Below are positions 40,304 through 48,324 of a stretch of 64,000 bases of DNA, in pieces. A program made the position numbers and the translations under genes. The stretch covers positions 62,001-126,000 of the forward strand of contig CAWDKW010000015.1 in NCBI GenBank assembly GCA_963803065.1, given 5' to 3'. The DNA is from DASXMT01 sp963803065 (GTDB taxonomy: Bacteria; Actinomycetota; Acidimicrobiia; Acidimicrobiales; RAAP-2). The notes under the pieces were generated by a model. That model was not told where the DNA came from, did not search any database, and worked only from the letters and a program-made list of their open reading frames with translations. Numbering within the stretch: the first letter of the stretch is position 1; each line of letters starts with the position of its first letter.

Positions 40304-41440
40304 TCAACGGCCCCCCTGCGTGGCCAGCCCGGCCTCCCGCATACGATCGGACCGGAAGGTGGCGTCGGTGTCGAAGCGCGGGATGACCTCTTCTCCGAAG
40401 AGCTTCATGCTCGCTACCGCCGTCTCGAACGGCATCGTCGTGGTCATGGGGCTCACGACCAGTTGATCGGCCCCGGCCGACTCGTACTGCTGGCATACCC
40501 GGGCGCAGTCCTCGGGGTCGCCCACGGCAATGATCCCTGCCTCGACCTGCTGTCTGATCTCATCGAGGGTGGGCTCGGGCATGACGGCCGGCCAATCCGG
40601 CACCCCGGCCGGCTTCGGGAACGTGTTGAGCCACCGGTAGACGAGGCTCTGGTACAGCCGCATGTCGATATGGGTGTTGAGCTCAAAGGCCTCGTTCCGG
40701 TCGGGCATGCAGGAGAGATGGGTAACGCACATCACGTTGTCGTTGACGAAGTCGCCGACCGGCTCTGCCTTCTGGACGGCGTTCTTGTACACCTCGATCA
40801 AGCGGGCCAGTTCCGAAGGAGCCCCGACGGTGAAGCACAGGACGCCCAGCCCCATACGGCCCGCCTTCTCGAAGGTCGGGGGATTGCCGCAGGCCACCCA
40901 CATCGGCGGGTGGGGGCGGGCGACCGGCTTCGGGAAGATCTCCCGGGGAGGCACCGAGAACGACTCGCCCTCGTACGAGTAGAACCCGTCACGCCACATC
41001 TTGGGTATCTCGCGGATCGCCTCGTCCCACAGGATCTTCGAGTGGTCTATCTCCGGGATCCCGAATCCGAACATCTCGGTGGTCGACGATCCCCGGCCCG
41101 TGCCCAACTCAAAGCGGCCATCGGACAGGTTGTCGAGCATGGCCGCCCGCTCCGCCGTGCGCACCGGGTGGTTGACCGGTGCCGTGATGTTGAAGATGGC
41201 CGACCCCAGATGGATGCGCTCGGTACGCGAAGCCACGCAGGCGAGGAACACCTCGGGAGCGGACATATGCGAGTACTCGCGGAGGAAGTGGTGCTCGGAC
41301 GCCCACACGTACTTGAACCCGAACTCTTCGGCCCTGATCGAGAGCTCGAGGTTGTCGAGGAGACGGCGCTGCTCGTACCCGGGAGTGGTCTCGGCCACCT
41401 TGTCTGGGACGAAGACCTGCGCGAAGTAACCGAACTCCAT
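40304..41440 (-). CDS. LLM class flavin-dependent oxidoreductase
   Basis: A luciferase-like monooxygenase of 378 residues that would use reduced FMN or F420. The TIM-barrel start is MEFGYFAQVF, then EEFGFKYVWASEHHFL, SAIFNITAPVNHPVRTAERAAMLD and LGTGRGSSTTEMFGFG, all typical of the family. ATG 41440 has a G-rich site upstream; longer frames look non-coding. It heads the leftward group with the unknown and RraA-like genes. Substrate unknown. Confidence 0.88.
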   Translation of the reverse strand: MEFGYFAQVFVPDKVAETTPGYEQRRLLDNLELSIRAEEFGFKYVWASEHHFLREYSHMSAPEVFLACVASRTERIHLGSAIFNITAPVNHPVRTAERAAMLDNLSDGRFELGTGRGSSTTEMFGFGIPEIDHSKILWDEAIREIPKMWRDGFYSYEGESFSVPPREIFPKPVARPHPPMWVACGNPPTFEKAGRMGLGVLCFTVGAPSELARLIEVYKNAVQKAEPVGDFVNDNVMCVTHLSCMPDRNEAFELNTHIDMRLYQSLVYRWLNTFPKPAGVPDWPAVMPEPTLDEIRQQVEAGIIAVGDPEDCARVCQQYESAGADQLVVSPMTTTMPFETAVASMKLFGEEVIPRFDTDATFRSDRMREAGLATQGGR

Positions 41441-41628
41441 TCTGACCCCCTTGTGGCACCCGATCGACCTGTCGCGACCTGTCATACCATGTCTCGATCG
41501 TGAGCGCCTTGTCGGGTTCAACGATGATCGTGGTGTCGCGCTATGCGTCGGGCCTTCCGGTCCCCGAGTACATCCGAGAATTCGGTCACGTGGTGCACCG
41601 GGGAGTGGATCTGAGAAACTGTCGGTCA

Positions 41629-42129
41629 ATGTTCGACGACTTGCTTGCTGCCAACCGTCAGTACTCACATGAGTTCGCCCTCAAGGGCATCCCCGGCCGT
41701 GCGGCCAAGGGCTTCGGCCTGGTGACCTGTATGGACAGCCGGATCGAGCCGTTGACCATGCTCGGCTTGCACCCGGGCGACGCCAAGATCCTGCGCAATG
41801 CGGGCGGCCGCGTCACTCATGACGTCTTGCGCTCCCTGGTCCTGGCCACGACGTTCCTCGGCGTGACCCACATTGCCGTCATGCACCACACCGACTGTGC
41901 CCTCGCTCGGGGGGGCGAAGCGAAGGTCCGCTCCGGATTGAGCGAGGCACAGACCGCCAGCTCGGAAGGCTGGGACTTCTTGACCATGAACGATCCCGAC
42001 GATGCGTTGATCACCGACGTCGACGCAGTGCGTACCTGCGAGGTGCTCCCGGAGGGCATTTCGGTCGAAGGATGGCGCTACGACGTGCACACGGGCGTAG
42101 TCGCCAGGATTGTTCCCCAACGAGCCTGA
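41629..42129 (+). CDS. Beta-class carbonic anhydrase
   Basis: A 166-residue beta-carbonic anhydrase that interconverts carbon dioxide and bicarbonate. Zinc ligands are in TCMDSRIEP (Cys, Asp-Arg dyad) and VMHHTDCAL (His, Cys). The size and GLHPGDAKILRNAGGRVT match the small actinobacterial type. ATG 41629 was chosen as the usual family start; GTG 41500 would add 43 residues that do not look conserved. Confidence 0.9.
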   Translation: MFDDLLAANRQYSHEFALKGIPGRAAKGFGLVTCMDSRIEPLTMLGLHPGDAKILRNAGGRVTHDVLRSLVLATTFLGVTHIAVMHHTDCALARGGEAKVRSGLSEAQTASSEGWDFLTMNDPDDALITDVDAVRTCEVLPEGISVEGWRYDVHTGVVARIVPQRA

Positions 42130-42136
42130 CGTCACG

Positions 42137-42733
42137 ATGGCCGACCAACTGAGCGAGCTCATCGTGCCCGATGCCGATGCTTGGCGGGTATGGCTGAACG
42201 GGCATGGGGACTCCGCCGGGGTGTGGTTGGTCCTGGCCAAGAAGGGCTCCGTCACGCCGACCAGCCTGACCTACGATCAGGCATTGGAGGAGGCCTTGTG
42301 CCACGGCTGGATCGACGGCCAGGTCGGCCGTCGCGACGAGCGCACCTACCGGCAGCGCTTCACACCTCGCCGGGCCCGCAGTCCGTGGTCGAAGCGAAAC
42401 GTCGAGATCGTGGAGCGATTGGTGATCGAGGGACGGATGCGACCTGCCGGGATCGGTGCTGTCGAGCGGGCCAGAGCCGATGGACGTTGGGATTCGGCCT
42501 ACGCCGGCCAGGCCGCCATGGACGTGCCACCCGACCTGGCGAAGGCTCTGGCCGCAGCACCGCGGGCATCGGCCATGTTCGAAGTCCTTACCAGTCAGAA
42601 CCGGTACGCCGTGCTCTACCGGATCGAGTCGGCTAAGCGAGCGGACACCAGGGCCCGGCGAATCGAGCAATTCGTGGCCATGTTGGCACGGGGCGAGACC
42701 ATCCACCCGCAGCAGCGCACGATCGACCCCTGA
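42137..42733 (+). CDS. YdeI/OmpD-associated family protein
   Basis: A 198-residue YdeI-like protein. The core ALEEALCHGWIDGQVGRRDERTY and RFTPRRARSPWSKRNVEIVERL (in part) is diagnostic. Members are linked to stress or peptide resistance, with no known reaction. ATG 42137 lies 7 bp after the carbonic anhydrase stop, so they are likely co-transcribed. The stop region is duplicated in tandem. Confidence 0.85.
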   Translation: MADQLSELIVPDADAWRVWLNGHGDSAGVWLVLAKKGSVTPTSLTYDQALEEALCHGWIDGQVGRRDERTYRQRFTPRRARSPWSKRNVEIVERLVIEGRMRPAGIGAVERARADGRWDSAYAGQAAMDVPPDLAKALAAAPRASAMFEVLTSQNRYAVLYRIESAKRADTRARRIEQFVAMLARGETIHPQQRTIDP

Positions 42734-42759
42734 GATAGCGCACGATCGACCCCTGAGAT
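42714..42759. repeat. Tandem 23-bp duplication of the YdeI stop region
   Basis: A 23-bp unit starting AGCGCACGATCG and ending CCTGAGAT is present twice head to tail. The first copy contains the stop codon of the YdeI-like gene. Confidence 0.9.
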
Positions 42760-42895
42760 ACTGCGCGAGCGGTGACTCCGTAGCCGTTTGTGACCCCGCA
42801 CCTTCGCCGCGGGCGTTGTTATGGTGATCGCTGGATCATTTGATGCCGTTCGATCGCATTCTCGAGCGGGTGATCGTACGAGGAGGGCACTGATC

Positions 42896-43312
42896 ATGAA
42901 GGGGTTCAAGAATTTCCTGATGCAGGGCGATCTGATTGTGATCGCCGTTGGTTTGGTCGTGGCGCTCGCCTTCAGCACCCTCATCAAGGCCTTCACCGAC
43001 AGCATCATCACGCCTCTGGTCAATGCTGCCGCCGGCGGTGGGTCGACGGCCAAGGGGCTCGGGTGGACCATCAACGGCCAGCGGATCGATCTGGGCACGT
43101 TCATCTCTGCAATCGTGTACTTCGTCATCTTCATGGCAGTCATCTACTTTGTCCTCGTCGTGCCGTACCGGGCCTACATGAAGAGGCGCGGGTCCTCGGT
43201 CTTCGGTGACCCGCCAGCGACCAAGAAGTGCCCCAACTGCCTCTCGAGCGACATCCCGATCGCCGCCACCCGGTGCAAGTACTGCACCAGCGAGCTCCCG
43301 GCCGCTTCCTGA
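42896..43312 (+). CDS. mscL: MscL mechanosensitive channel with C-terminal zinc ribbon
   Basis: MscL opens under membrane tension to release solutes after hypo-osmotic shock. The N-terminus MKGFKNFLMQGDLIVIAVGL and the two membrane helices (VVALAFSTLIKAF region and ISAIVYFVIFMAVIYFVLVV) match the family. Instead of the usual charged C-terminal helix alone, it ends in a Cys4 zinc ribbon, KKCPNC and RCKYC (about residues 113-132). Total 138 residues. ATG 42896 has GAGGAGG upstream. Confidence 0.9.
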   Translation: MKGFKNFLMQGDLIVIAVGLVVALAFSTLIKAFTDSIITPLVNAAAGGGSTAKGLGWTINGQRIDLGTFISAIVYFVIFMAVIYFVLVVPYRAYMKRRGSSVFGDPPATKKCPNCLSSDIPIAATRCKYCTSELPAAS

Positions 43313-43467
43313 TCACGGACGCGGCTCTGCGTCCCGAGCCGGCTGGGACCTGCCCGACCGGCCTCGGGCCTTGGCCACACGTAGAGAGGACGCGGACGCG
43401 CCATGCGTTGAGGACGATGGTTTCGCGCCGCGCACCTCTGGCGCCCGCTCCCATACAATCTCTGGTG

Positions 43468-44478
43468 GTGGGCACCACTCCCGAAGTCATGTCCGGCGCA
43501 GCCCCGGCTGAGGCGGTCGAGCGCCCTGAAGCGGTCGAGCGCCAGCTCGAGGTCCACCGCCGCGAGCTCACGGGCTACTGCTACCGCATGCTCGGATCAG
43601 GCTTCGAGGCCGAGGACGCGGTGCAGGAGACGATGGTCCGGGCCTGGCGGGGCATCGACCGGTTCGAGGGTCGCTCGGCCATGCGGTCCTGGCTGTATCG
43701 CATCGCCACCAATGTGTGCCTGGACATGGTGCGTGGACCACAGCGGAGAGCCCGGCCGATGGATCTGGGTCCCGCGTCGACGGCGGAGTCCTATCTCGCG
43801 CCGGGCCTACCCGAGCACATGTGGGTACAGCCCGTGCCCGATGCCGGGGTGGTGCCCGACACTGGCGACCCCGCCGAGCTGGCCGCGTCGCGAGAGACGA
43901 TCCGGCTCGCCTTCGTGGCCGCCCTCCAGCTCTTGCCGCCCCGACAACGTGCGGTTCTGATCCTGCGCGAGGTCCTCCGCTGGCACGCCGACGAAGTGGC
44001 CGAATTGCTCGAAACCAGCGTCGCCTCGGTCAACAGTTCGCTGCAACGGGCCAGGAGCACGCTGGCGGCCCAGGATCTCGACGACGCCCAGCCGACTCGG
44101 GTCGACAGCCATCAGGAGGATCTGCTGGCCCGTTACGTCGACGCCTTCGAACGTTACGACGTCGATTCCCTGGTCTCGATTCTCCACGAGGACGTCGTCC
44201 AGTCGATGCCGCCCTATGCCCTCTGGCTCCGGGGCCCCCTCGAGGTGGGCCATTGGATGCTGGGCCAGGGAGCGGGTTGCCGGGGGTCCCGGTTGCTGGC
44301 CACGTCGGCAAACGGATGTGCCGCATTCGGCTCGTACCGCCCGGCCGGCCCGGGTGCCCACGAGCCGTTTGCCATCCAGGTGGTCGAGGTATCCGAGAAT
44401 GGGATCTCCGGCCTGCACAACTTCCTCTACCCCGAGCTGTTCGCCGCCTTCGGGCTTCCCTCCCGGCTCGAGTCGTAG
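43468..44478 (+). CDS. ECF sigma factor with SnoaL-like C-terminal domain (SigG/TIGR02960 type)
   Basis: A 336-residue sigma-70 family factor. Region 2 (YCYRMLGSGFEAEDAVQETMVRAWRG) and region 4 (LLPPRQRAVLILREVLRWHADEVAELLETS) are clear. The last 130 residues form a SnoaL/NTF2-like domain with DAFERYDVDSLVSILHEDV and MPPYALWLRG, the TIGR02960 pattern. Such factors lack a normal anti-sigma gene, and the extra domain may regulate them. GTG 43468 is preceded by TACAAT about 8 bp upstream, so the mRNA may be leaderless; GTG 43465 and ATG 43489 are alternatives. Confidence 0.85.
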   Translation: MGTTPEVMSGAAPAEAVERPEAVERQLEVHRRELTGYCYRMLGSGFEAEDAVQETMVRAWRGIDRFEGRSAMRSWLYRIATNVCLDMVRGPQRRARPMDLGPASTAESYLAPGLPEHMWVQPVPDAGVVPDTGDPAELAASRETIRLAFVAALQLLPPRQRAVLILREVLRWHADEVAELLETSVASVNSSLQRARSTLAAQDLDDAQPTRVDSHQEDLLARYVDAFERYDVDSLVSILHEDVVQSMPPYALWLRGPLEVGHWMLGQGAGCRGSRLLATSANGCAAFGSYRPAGPGAHEPFAIQVVEVSENGISGLHNFLYPELFAAFGLPSRLES

Positions 44479-44530
44479 CAGCCGGCCACCCTGGGCCGGG
44501 CCGTCCCGCTCGGGTGACCGACGGCTCAGG

Positions 44531-44590
44531 ACGGTGAGACCGCCCGGTGAGACCGCCCGGTGAGAACGGCAGGTGAGAACGGCCGCTGAG
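44531..44590. repeat. 13-14 bp tandem repeats after the sigma gene
   Basis: About four copies of CGGTGAGACCGCC-like units, the last two with AACGGC in place of ACCGCC. Each copy contains a TGA. Confidence 0.75.
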
Positions 44591-44657
44591 CGGCACTTCT
44601 GGCTCACCGACCGCCCCGTGACGTTCGGAGTAGGCCGCGGACCCCTACTCTGGATGC

Positions 44658-45101
44658 ATGGGGTTCTATGGAAACGGCTACGGGCACAGCTCCTGGATCT
44701 TTCTCGTGGTCATCGCGATCGGCATCGCCATGAGGATGATCGCCACGAGGCGCCGGGGGCCGACTGGTGGCCACACCCGGACGCGTCCTGGGCCCGCCCC
44801 GGGAATGCCGTTGTTCCAGGATCAGACCCGGGCGGCTTCACCAGCAGCGCCGCCCCGGACAGGTCCCACCTATACCGGCGTCCCGGCCGGTTGGATGGCG
44901 GACCCGTCCGGAAAGCACGAACAGCGGTACTGGTCGGGATCGGCGTGGTCCGACCACGTGATGGATGACGGAACCCCAGGAATCGACCCATTGCCGATTC
45001 GCACCAATCGGGACGATGTGGACCGATCGGGAACGTCCGACGGCGGTCCATTGTCACCGGGCGAGCCGCCCCCCGGCGAGCAGCCACCCGACCGCAACTG
45101 A
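44658..45101 (+). CDS. Small membrane protein with DUF2510 domain
   Basis: A 147-residue protein. One N-terminal membrane helix (SSWIFLVVIAIGIAMRMIA) is followed by a basic linker and a DUF2510 module (PAGWMADPSGKHEQRYWSGSAWSDHV), common in actinobacterial membrane proteins. The C-terminus is Pro/Gly-rich. Function unknown. Confidence 0.8.
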   Translation: MGFYGNGYGHSSWIFLVVIAIGIAMRMIATRRRGPTGGHTRTRPGPAPGMPLFQDQTRAASPAAPPRTGPTYTGVPAGWMADPSGKHEQRYWSGSAWSDHVMDDGTPGIDPLPIRTNRDDVDRSGTSDGGPLSPGEPPPGEQPPDRN

Positions 45102-45114
45102 CGGATTCGGGATT

Positions 45115-45155
45115 GGGGCCCCGGCTTCGGTGGGGCCCCGGCTTCGGTGGGGCTC
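45115..45155. repeat. 17-bp tandem repeat
   Basis: GGGGCCCCGGCTTCGGT occurs at 45115-45131 and 45132-45148 and begins a third time. It lies between convergent genes. Confidence 0.85.
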
Positions 45156-45175
45156 AGGTCTTGCAGGGACAGGCC

Positions 45176-46087
45176 TCAACGCGACTCCGGGCTCGGCGGC
45201 TCCAATGCCTTCCGAGCCGCGCTGATGTCCTCTCGCCCCAGGCCTTGATCGACGGCCACGTGCCACTGCCTGGAGATCGCAGCCAGGACCGGCAAGGGAG
45301 GGGAGCCTGCCTCGGCGATGGTCAGGTCGACGTCCTTGAGGGCCCACTCCAGCGGGAACTCGGGCTCGAAGTCGCCGTTGTCCATCTTGGCCATCTTGGC
45401 CATGGCCAGTCCGGATGCCAGTGGTCCGCCCTCGATGGCTCCAGTCAGCACATCGTGACCGATGCCCATGCGGTCCGAAAGGGCCAGGGTCTCCGCCGCC
45501 CCCTCCACCAGGAAGGCCAGCCAGGCGTTGACCAGCAGCTTGAGACGGCTCCCGGCGCCGGCTGCTCCCACCCACAGGGTCTTGCGCCCGATGGCCGAGA
45601 AGACGGGGTCGACCGCCGCCGCCGCCTCCACCGGGCCCGAGGCCAGGATCAGAAGTTGCGCCTGCTCCGCCGGTCCCTTGCTGCCCGACACGGGAGCATC
45701 GACGAAGAGCACGTCAGGGCGGATCTCCTTCACCATGGCAGCCAGGTCGAGCGTGGGCTGCACGCCGATCGTGCCCATCTGGGCCCAGAGCGCTCCGAGG
45801 GCCATGGCCTCGAGCACATGCCCGTCGATCATCACCGATGTCACCGCCGCACTGTCGGGGAGCATGGTGATCACCACGTCGGCCGCCCGTACGGCGTCCT
45901 CGGCTCTCTCGGTGGTGGTGGCGCCGGCCTGCACCAGAGGCGCTGCGGCCGATTGGCTCCGGTTCCAGACCGATGTCGGAAAGCCGGCATCGACCAAGTT
46001 GCGGGCCATGGCCGACCCCATGATGCCAAGACCGATCACCGCCACCCGGGGTCGCTGAGCTGACCGTGCCGTCGCAGTCTCCGTCAT
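45176..46087 (-). CDS. NAD(P)-dependent beta-hydroxyacid dehydrogenase (3-hydroxyisobutyrate dehydrogenase family)
   Basis: A 303-residue enzyme of the 3-hydroxyisobutyrate/6-phosphogluconate dehydrogenase family. The Rossmann motif is VAVIGLGIMGSAMARNL (16-32), the substrate motif DAPVSGSKGPAEQAQL, and the catalytic Lys is in GSRLKLLVNAWL. ATG 46087 has AAAGGAG upstream. It is divergent from an FMN reductase. Substrate not determinable. Confidence 0.88.
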   Translation of the reverse strand: MTETATARSAQRPRVAVIGLGIMGSAMARNLVDAGFPTSVWNRSQSAAAPLVQAGATTTERAEDAVRAADVVITMLPDSAAVTSVMIDGHVLEAMALGALWAQMGTIGVQPTLDLAAMVKEIRPDVLFVDAPVSGSKGPAEQAQLLILASGPVEAAAAVDPVFSAIGRKTLWVGAAGAGSRLKLLVNAWLAFLVEGAAETLALSDRMGIGHDVLTGAIEGGPLASGLAMAKMAKMDNGDFEPEFPLEWALKDVDLTIAEAGSPPLPVLAAISRQWHVAVDQGLGREDISAARKALEPPSPESR

Positions 46088-46127
46088 AGCAGGCTCCTTT
46101 GTTCTCGCCCCGAGGACACAGCCCGAG

Positions 46128-46195
46128 CACGCCGGCGCGCGCACCGGCGTGCGTGCACAGCCGTGCACGGCGGCTCCCGGCACACCGCCGTGCAC
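46128..46195. repeat. Inverted repeat and three GTGCAC palindromes in a divergent promoter region
   Basis: CACGCCGG, an 8-nt spacer, then CCGGCGTG form a perfect inverted repeat at 46128-46151. CGTGCAC then occurs at 46152, 46162 and 46189. The cluster lies just upstream of the dehydrogenase gene and may bind a regulator. Confidence 0.5.
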
Positions 46196-46333
46196 CGCCC
46201 GGGCCCTCTGGGCATCTCATTTGATCGTACCGAATGGGGCATCCCAAGATGGCGGGGATCGGCCGGCACCGGGATGCAACGTCGATCCCGAGCGGCGGCG
46301 GTCTACCGGGGCACGTTCCCTATTCTGGTGTCC

Positions 46334-46912
46334 ATGTCGGCTGCTCTGGCGTCCATGTCGGCTGCGCCGTGCCGGATCCTCATGTTCACCGGAAGCCTGC
46401 GTGCCGCATCGACCAACACTGCCGTCTTGCGAACTGCCCAGGTCGTGTCGCCGGAGGGCACCGAGGCCGTCCTCTACGAAGGTCTCGGCGCACTGCCCCT
46501 CTTCAATCCGGACGACGACGCCGTTCCGCTGGACGCGGCGGTCGCAGACCTTCGGGCGTCCATTGCCGGCTCCGATGCACTGTTGTTCTCGACCCCGGAG
46601 TACGCCGGCGCCCTCCCCGGACCGTTCAAGAACCTTCTGGACTGGACGGTCGGGGGCGGAGAGACGTACGGGAAGCCAGTGGCGTGGATCAACGCGTCGG
46701 GGTCCACGACCGGGGCGGTCGACGCCCATCGATCGTTGCGAACGGTGCTCGCGTATACGGGAACCGACATCGTCGAGGCTGCCTGCGCCCAGATTCCTGT
46801 CGCCCGGTCGGCCGTCGGTCCCAACGGGCTGATCGTCGACACGGCCGTCCGCAAACAGATCGCCGAGGTGCTGGGTGTCCTCTCGTCCCACCTCCGGGCG
46901 GGGCCCGGCTGA
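46334..46912 (+). CDS. NADPH-dependent FMN reductase family protein
   Basis: A 192-residue flavodoxin-fold reductase. FTGSLRAASTNTAVLR binds the FMN phosphate and TPEYAGALPGPFKNLLDW is the family signature. The start is uncertain: ATG 46334 or ATG 46355, within a short direct repeat of GTCCATGTCGGCTGC. A TATTCT box at about 46320 makes a leaderless message from 46334 plausible. Confidence 0.85.
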   Translation: MSAALASMSAAPCRILMFTGSLRAASTNTAVLRTAQVVSPEGTEAVLYEGLGALPLFNPDDDAVPLDAAVADLRASIAGSDALLFSTPEYAGALPGPFKNLLDWTVGGGETYGKPVAWINASGSTTGAVDAHRSLRTVLAYTGTDIVEAACAQIPVARSAVGPNGLIVDTAVRKQIAEVLGVLSSHLRAGPG

Positions 46913-46966
46913 GGCTGGAGGTCGGGGCCCTGCTGCCACTGGGGCAGAGGTTGGAGGCAGCCCTCC

Positions 46967-47599
46967 TCAGATCCCGAGCGTCACCTGTTCGAGCTGGCGG
47001 ACGGCCTCGGGCGGACCCTGCAGGTCCACCAGGGCGTGGGCACGCCGACCGTTCACGAACATGACGATCTCGCCCGGAGGACCAACGACGGCCACCGTGT
47101 CCGAGCCCGCCTTTGCCTCGATGGGCTGATGGCCCGCGGGCTCGAGGCGGACCCCCACCGGCGAGCGCCGGAGCGAGAACTTGGCCATCTGCCGGAGTCT
47201 CGCCGCCAGGGCCTGCTCCAGCGCTCGATCGTCGGAGCGGGGGCGCCAATCGGGTCGGGCCCGTCGGACATCCTCGTGGTGGACGAAGAATTCGACTGTG
47301 TTCGCTGCCGAGTCGACAGCCGGGATCCGGGTGGGCGACCAGGCCGGCGGACCCGAACGCACGGTGGCGACGAGATCGGCGAACGGCCGGTCTGCATAGT
47401 GGGCCAGCAAACGATCGGTGTGGGCGGCAAAGGATTGCAAGAGGATGCCCGGAAGGGCATCCGGCCGGCGCTCACGGATGATGAGGTGGGCGGCGAGGTG
47501 GCGGGCGCGCCACCCCTCGCAGAGGGTAGGAGCGTCCGGGCCGACCTCCGTGAGCAGGTCAGCCAGCGATGCTCGTTCCTGTCGGGCGCAGGAGTCCAT
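46967..47599 (-). CDS. TIGR03085 family protein (DinB-like, mycothiol-dependent type)
   Basis: A 210-residue member of the TIGR03085 group, related to mycothiol-dependent maleylpyruvate isomerase. LCEGWRARHLAAHLIIRERRPD carries a metal His, and EFFVHHEDVRRARPDW carries the HHEDVRRA signature with the other ligands. The C-terminal half resembles the sterol carrier-like domain end. ATG 47599 or GTG 47602. Likely acts on mycothiol conjugates; substrate unknown. Confidence 0.85.
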   Translation of the reverse strand: MDSCARQERASLADLLTEVGPDAPTLCEGWRARHLAAHLIIRERRPDALPGILLQSFAAHTDRLLAHYADRPFADLVATVRSGPPAWSPTRIPAVDSAANTVEFFVHHEDVRRARPDWRPRSDDRALEQALAARLRQMAKFSLRRSPVGVRLEPAGHQPIEAKAGSDTVAVVGPPGEIVMFVNGRRAHALVDLQGPPEAVRQLEQVTLGI

Positions 47600-47672
47600 C
47601 ACCGCAGCCTAGAAGGCGGCGCTGCGCCCTGAGGGGGGCGGCAGCGAAGTGGCGTGGGACCGGACCTGGCGG

Positions 47673-48068
47673 CTACCCGGGACGCGACCGATGTTTCACG
47701 GTGCGACGGAGCTGGAGGATCCGGATCGACCCCAGGCAAAGCACGATGACAGCGCCCACGACGGCGGCCAGGAGGAGGGCCAGGGCAAGCGGGAACGACC
47801 CCGAGGCGGTGAAGAAGCTGATCTTCACGTTGTGCAGGTTCTGGAAGATGAACACCAGCATCACGACCAGCAAGACCAGGGCCGGGACCAGCCCGAGCCA
47901 CAGGCGTCCGGCACGAGTGGAGGGGACACCGGTCGGCGGCTGCGGGGTGGCGACCGGAGCGGCGCCCCCATCGACGCCCCCATCGACGCCGGAGCCGGAC
48001 CGGGCGGCCGCCACCCGATCGTCGGGGAAGCTCGTGCCGTCTGCCTCTGGCTCTTGCTCGGATTCCAT
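47673..48068 (-). CDS. LapA-domain (DUF1049) membrane protein
   Basis: A 131-residue protein with an acidic, Gly-rich N-terminal half and two membrane helices in the pattern of LapA (LVPALVLLVVMLVFIFQNLHNVKISFF, then LALALLLAAVVGAVIVLCLG, shown in parts). In Gram-negatives LapA helps assemble lipopolysaccharide; in actinobacteria the role is unknown. ATG 48068. Confidence 0.78.
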   Translation of the reverse strand: MESEQEPEADGTSFPDDRVAAARSGSGVDGGVDGGAAPVATPQPPTGVPSTRAGRLWLGLVPALVLLVVMLVFIFQNLHNVKISFFTASGSFPLALALLLAAVVGAVIVLCLGSIRILQLRRTVKHRSRPG

Positions 48069-48324
48069 CCTTCGCTTCTCTCCTCGGCGGGTGCGGTGAT
48101 GCCACCCCGCCGACCCCGTCGATGCTATTCGTGCCCTGCCGCTGCTGCCGATTGGCACACCTCATCCGCACCGTGCCCCATGCTGTCCGAGGTGCAGGTC
48201 GATGAGATACCCAACCACGACGCAGACCATGCGCGCGCGTGAGTCGGTGCTTGAGCAGCCAAGTAGGGCCCCACCCCCAGCAGGTCACCCTGGTGGCAAT
48301 AAGAATGCGCTCGGCCAGGAAGCA

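Noticed and set aside
39731..41503. Long plus-strand open frame of about 590 codons
   Set aside because: Opposite the unknown gene and the luciferase-like gene; composition is that of a shadow frame rich in Val, Gly, His and Arg.
41500..41628. N-terminal extension of the carbonic anhydrase from GTG 41500
   Set aside because: The added residues do not resemble the family, and the usual start fits ATG 41629.
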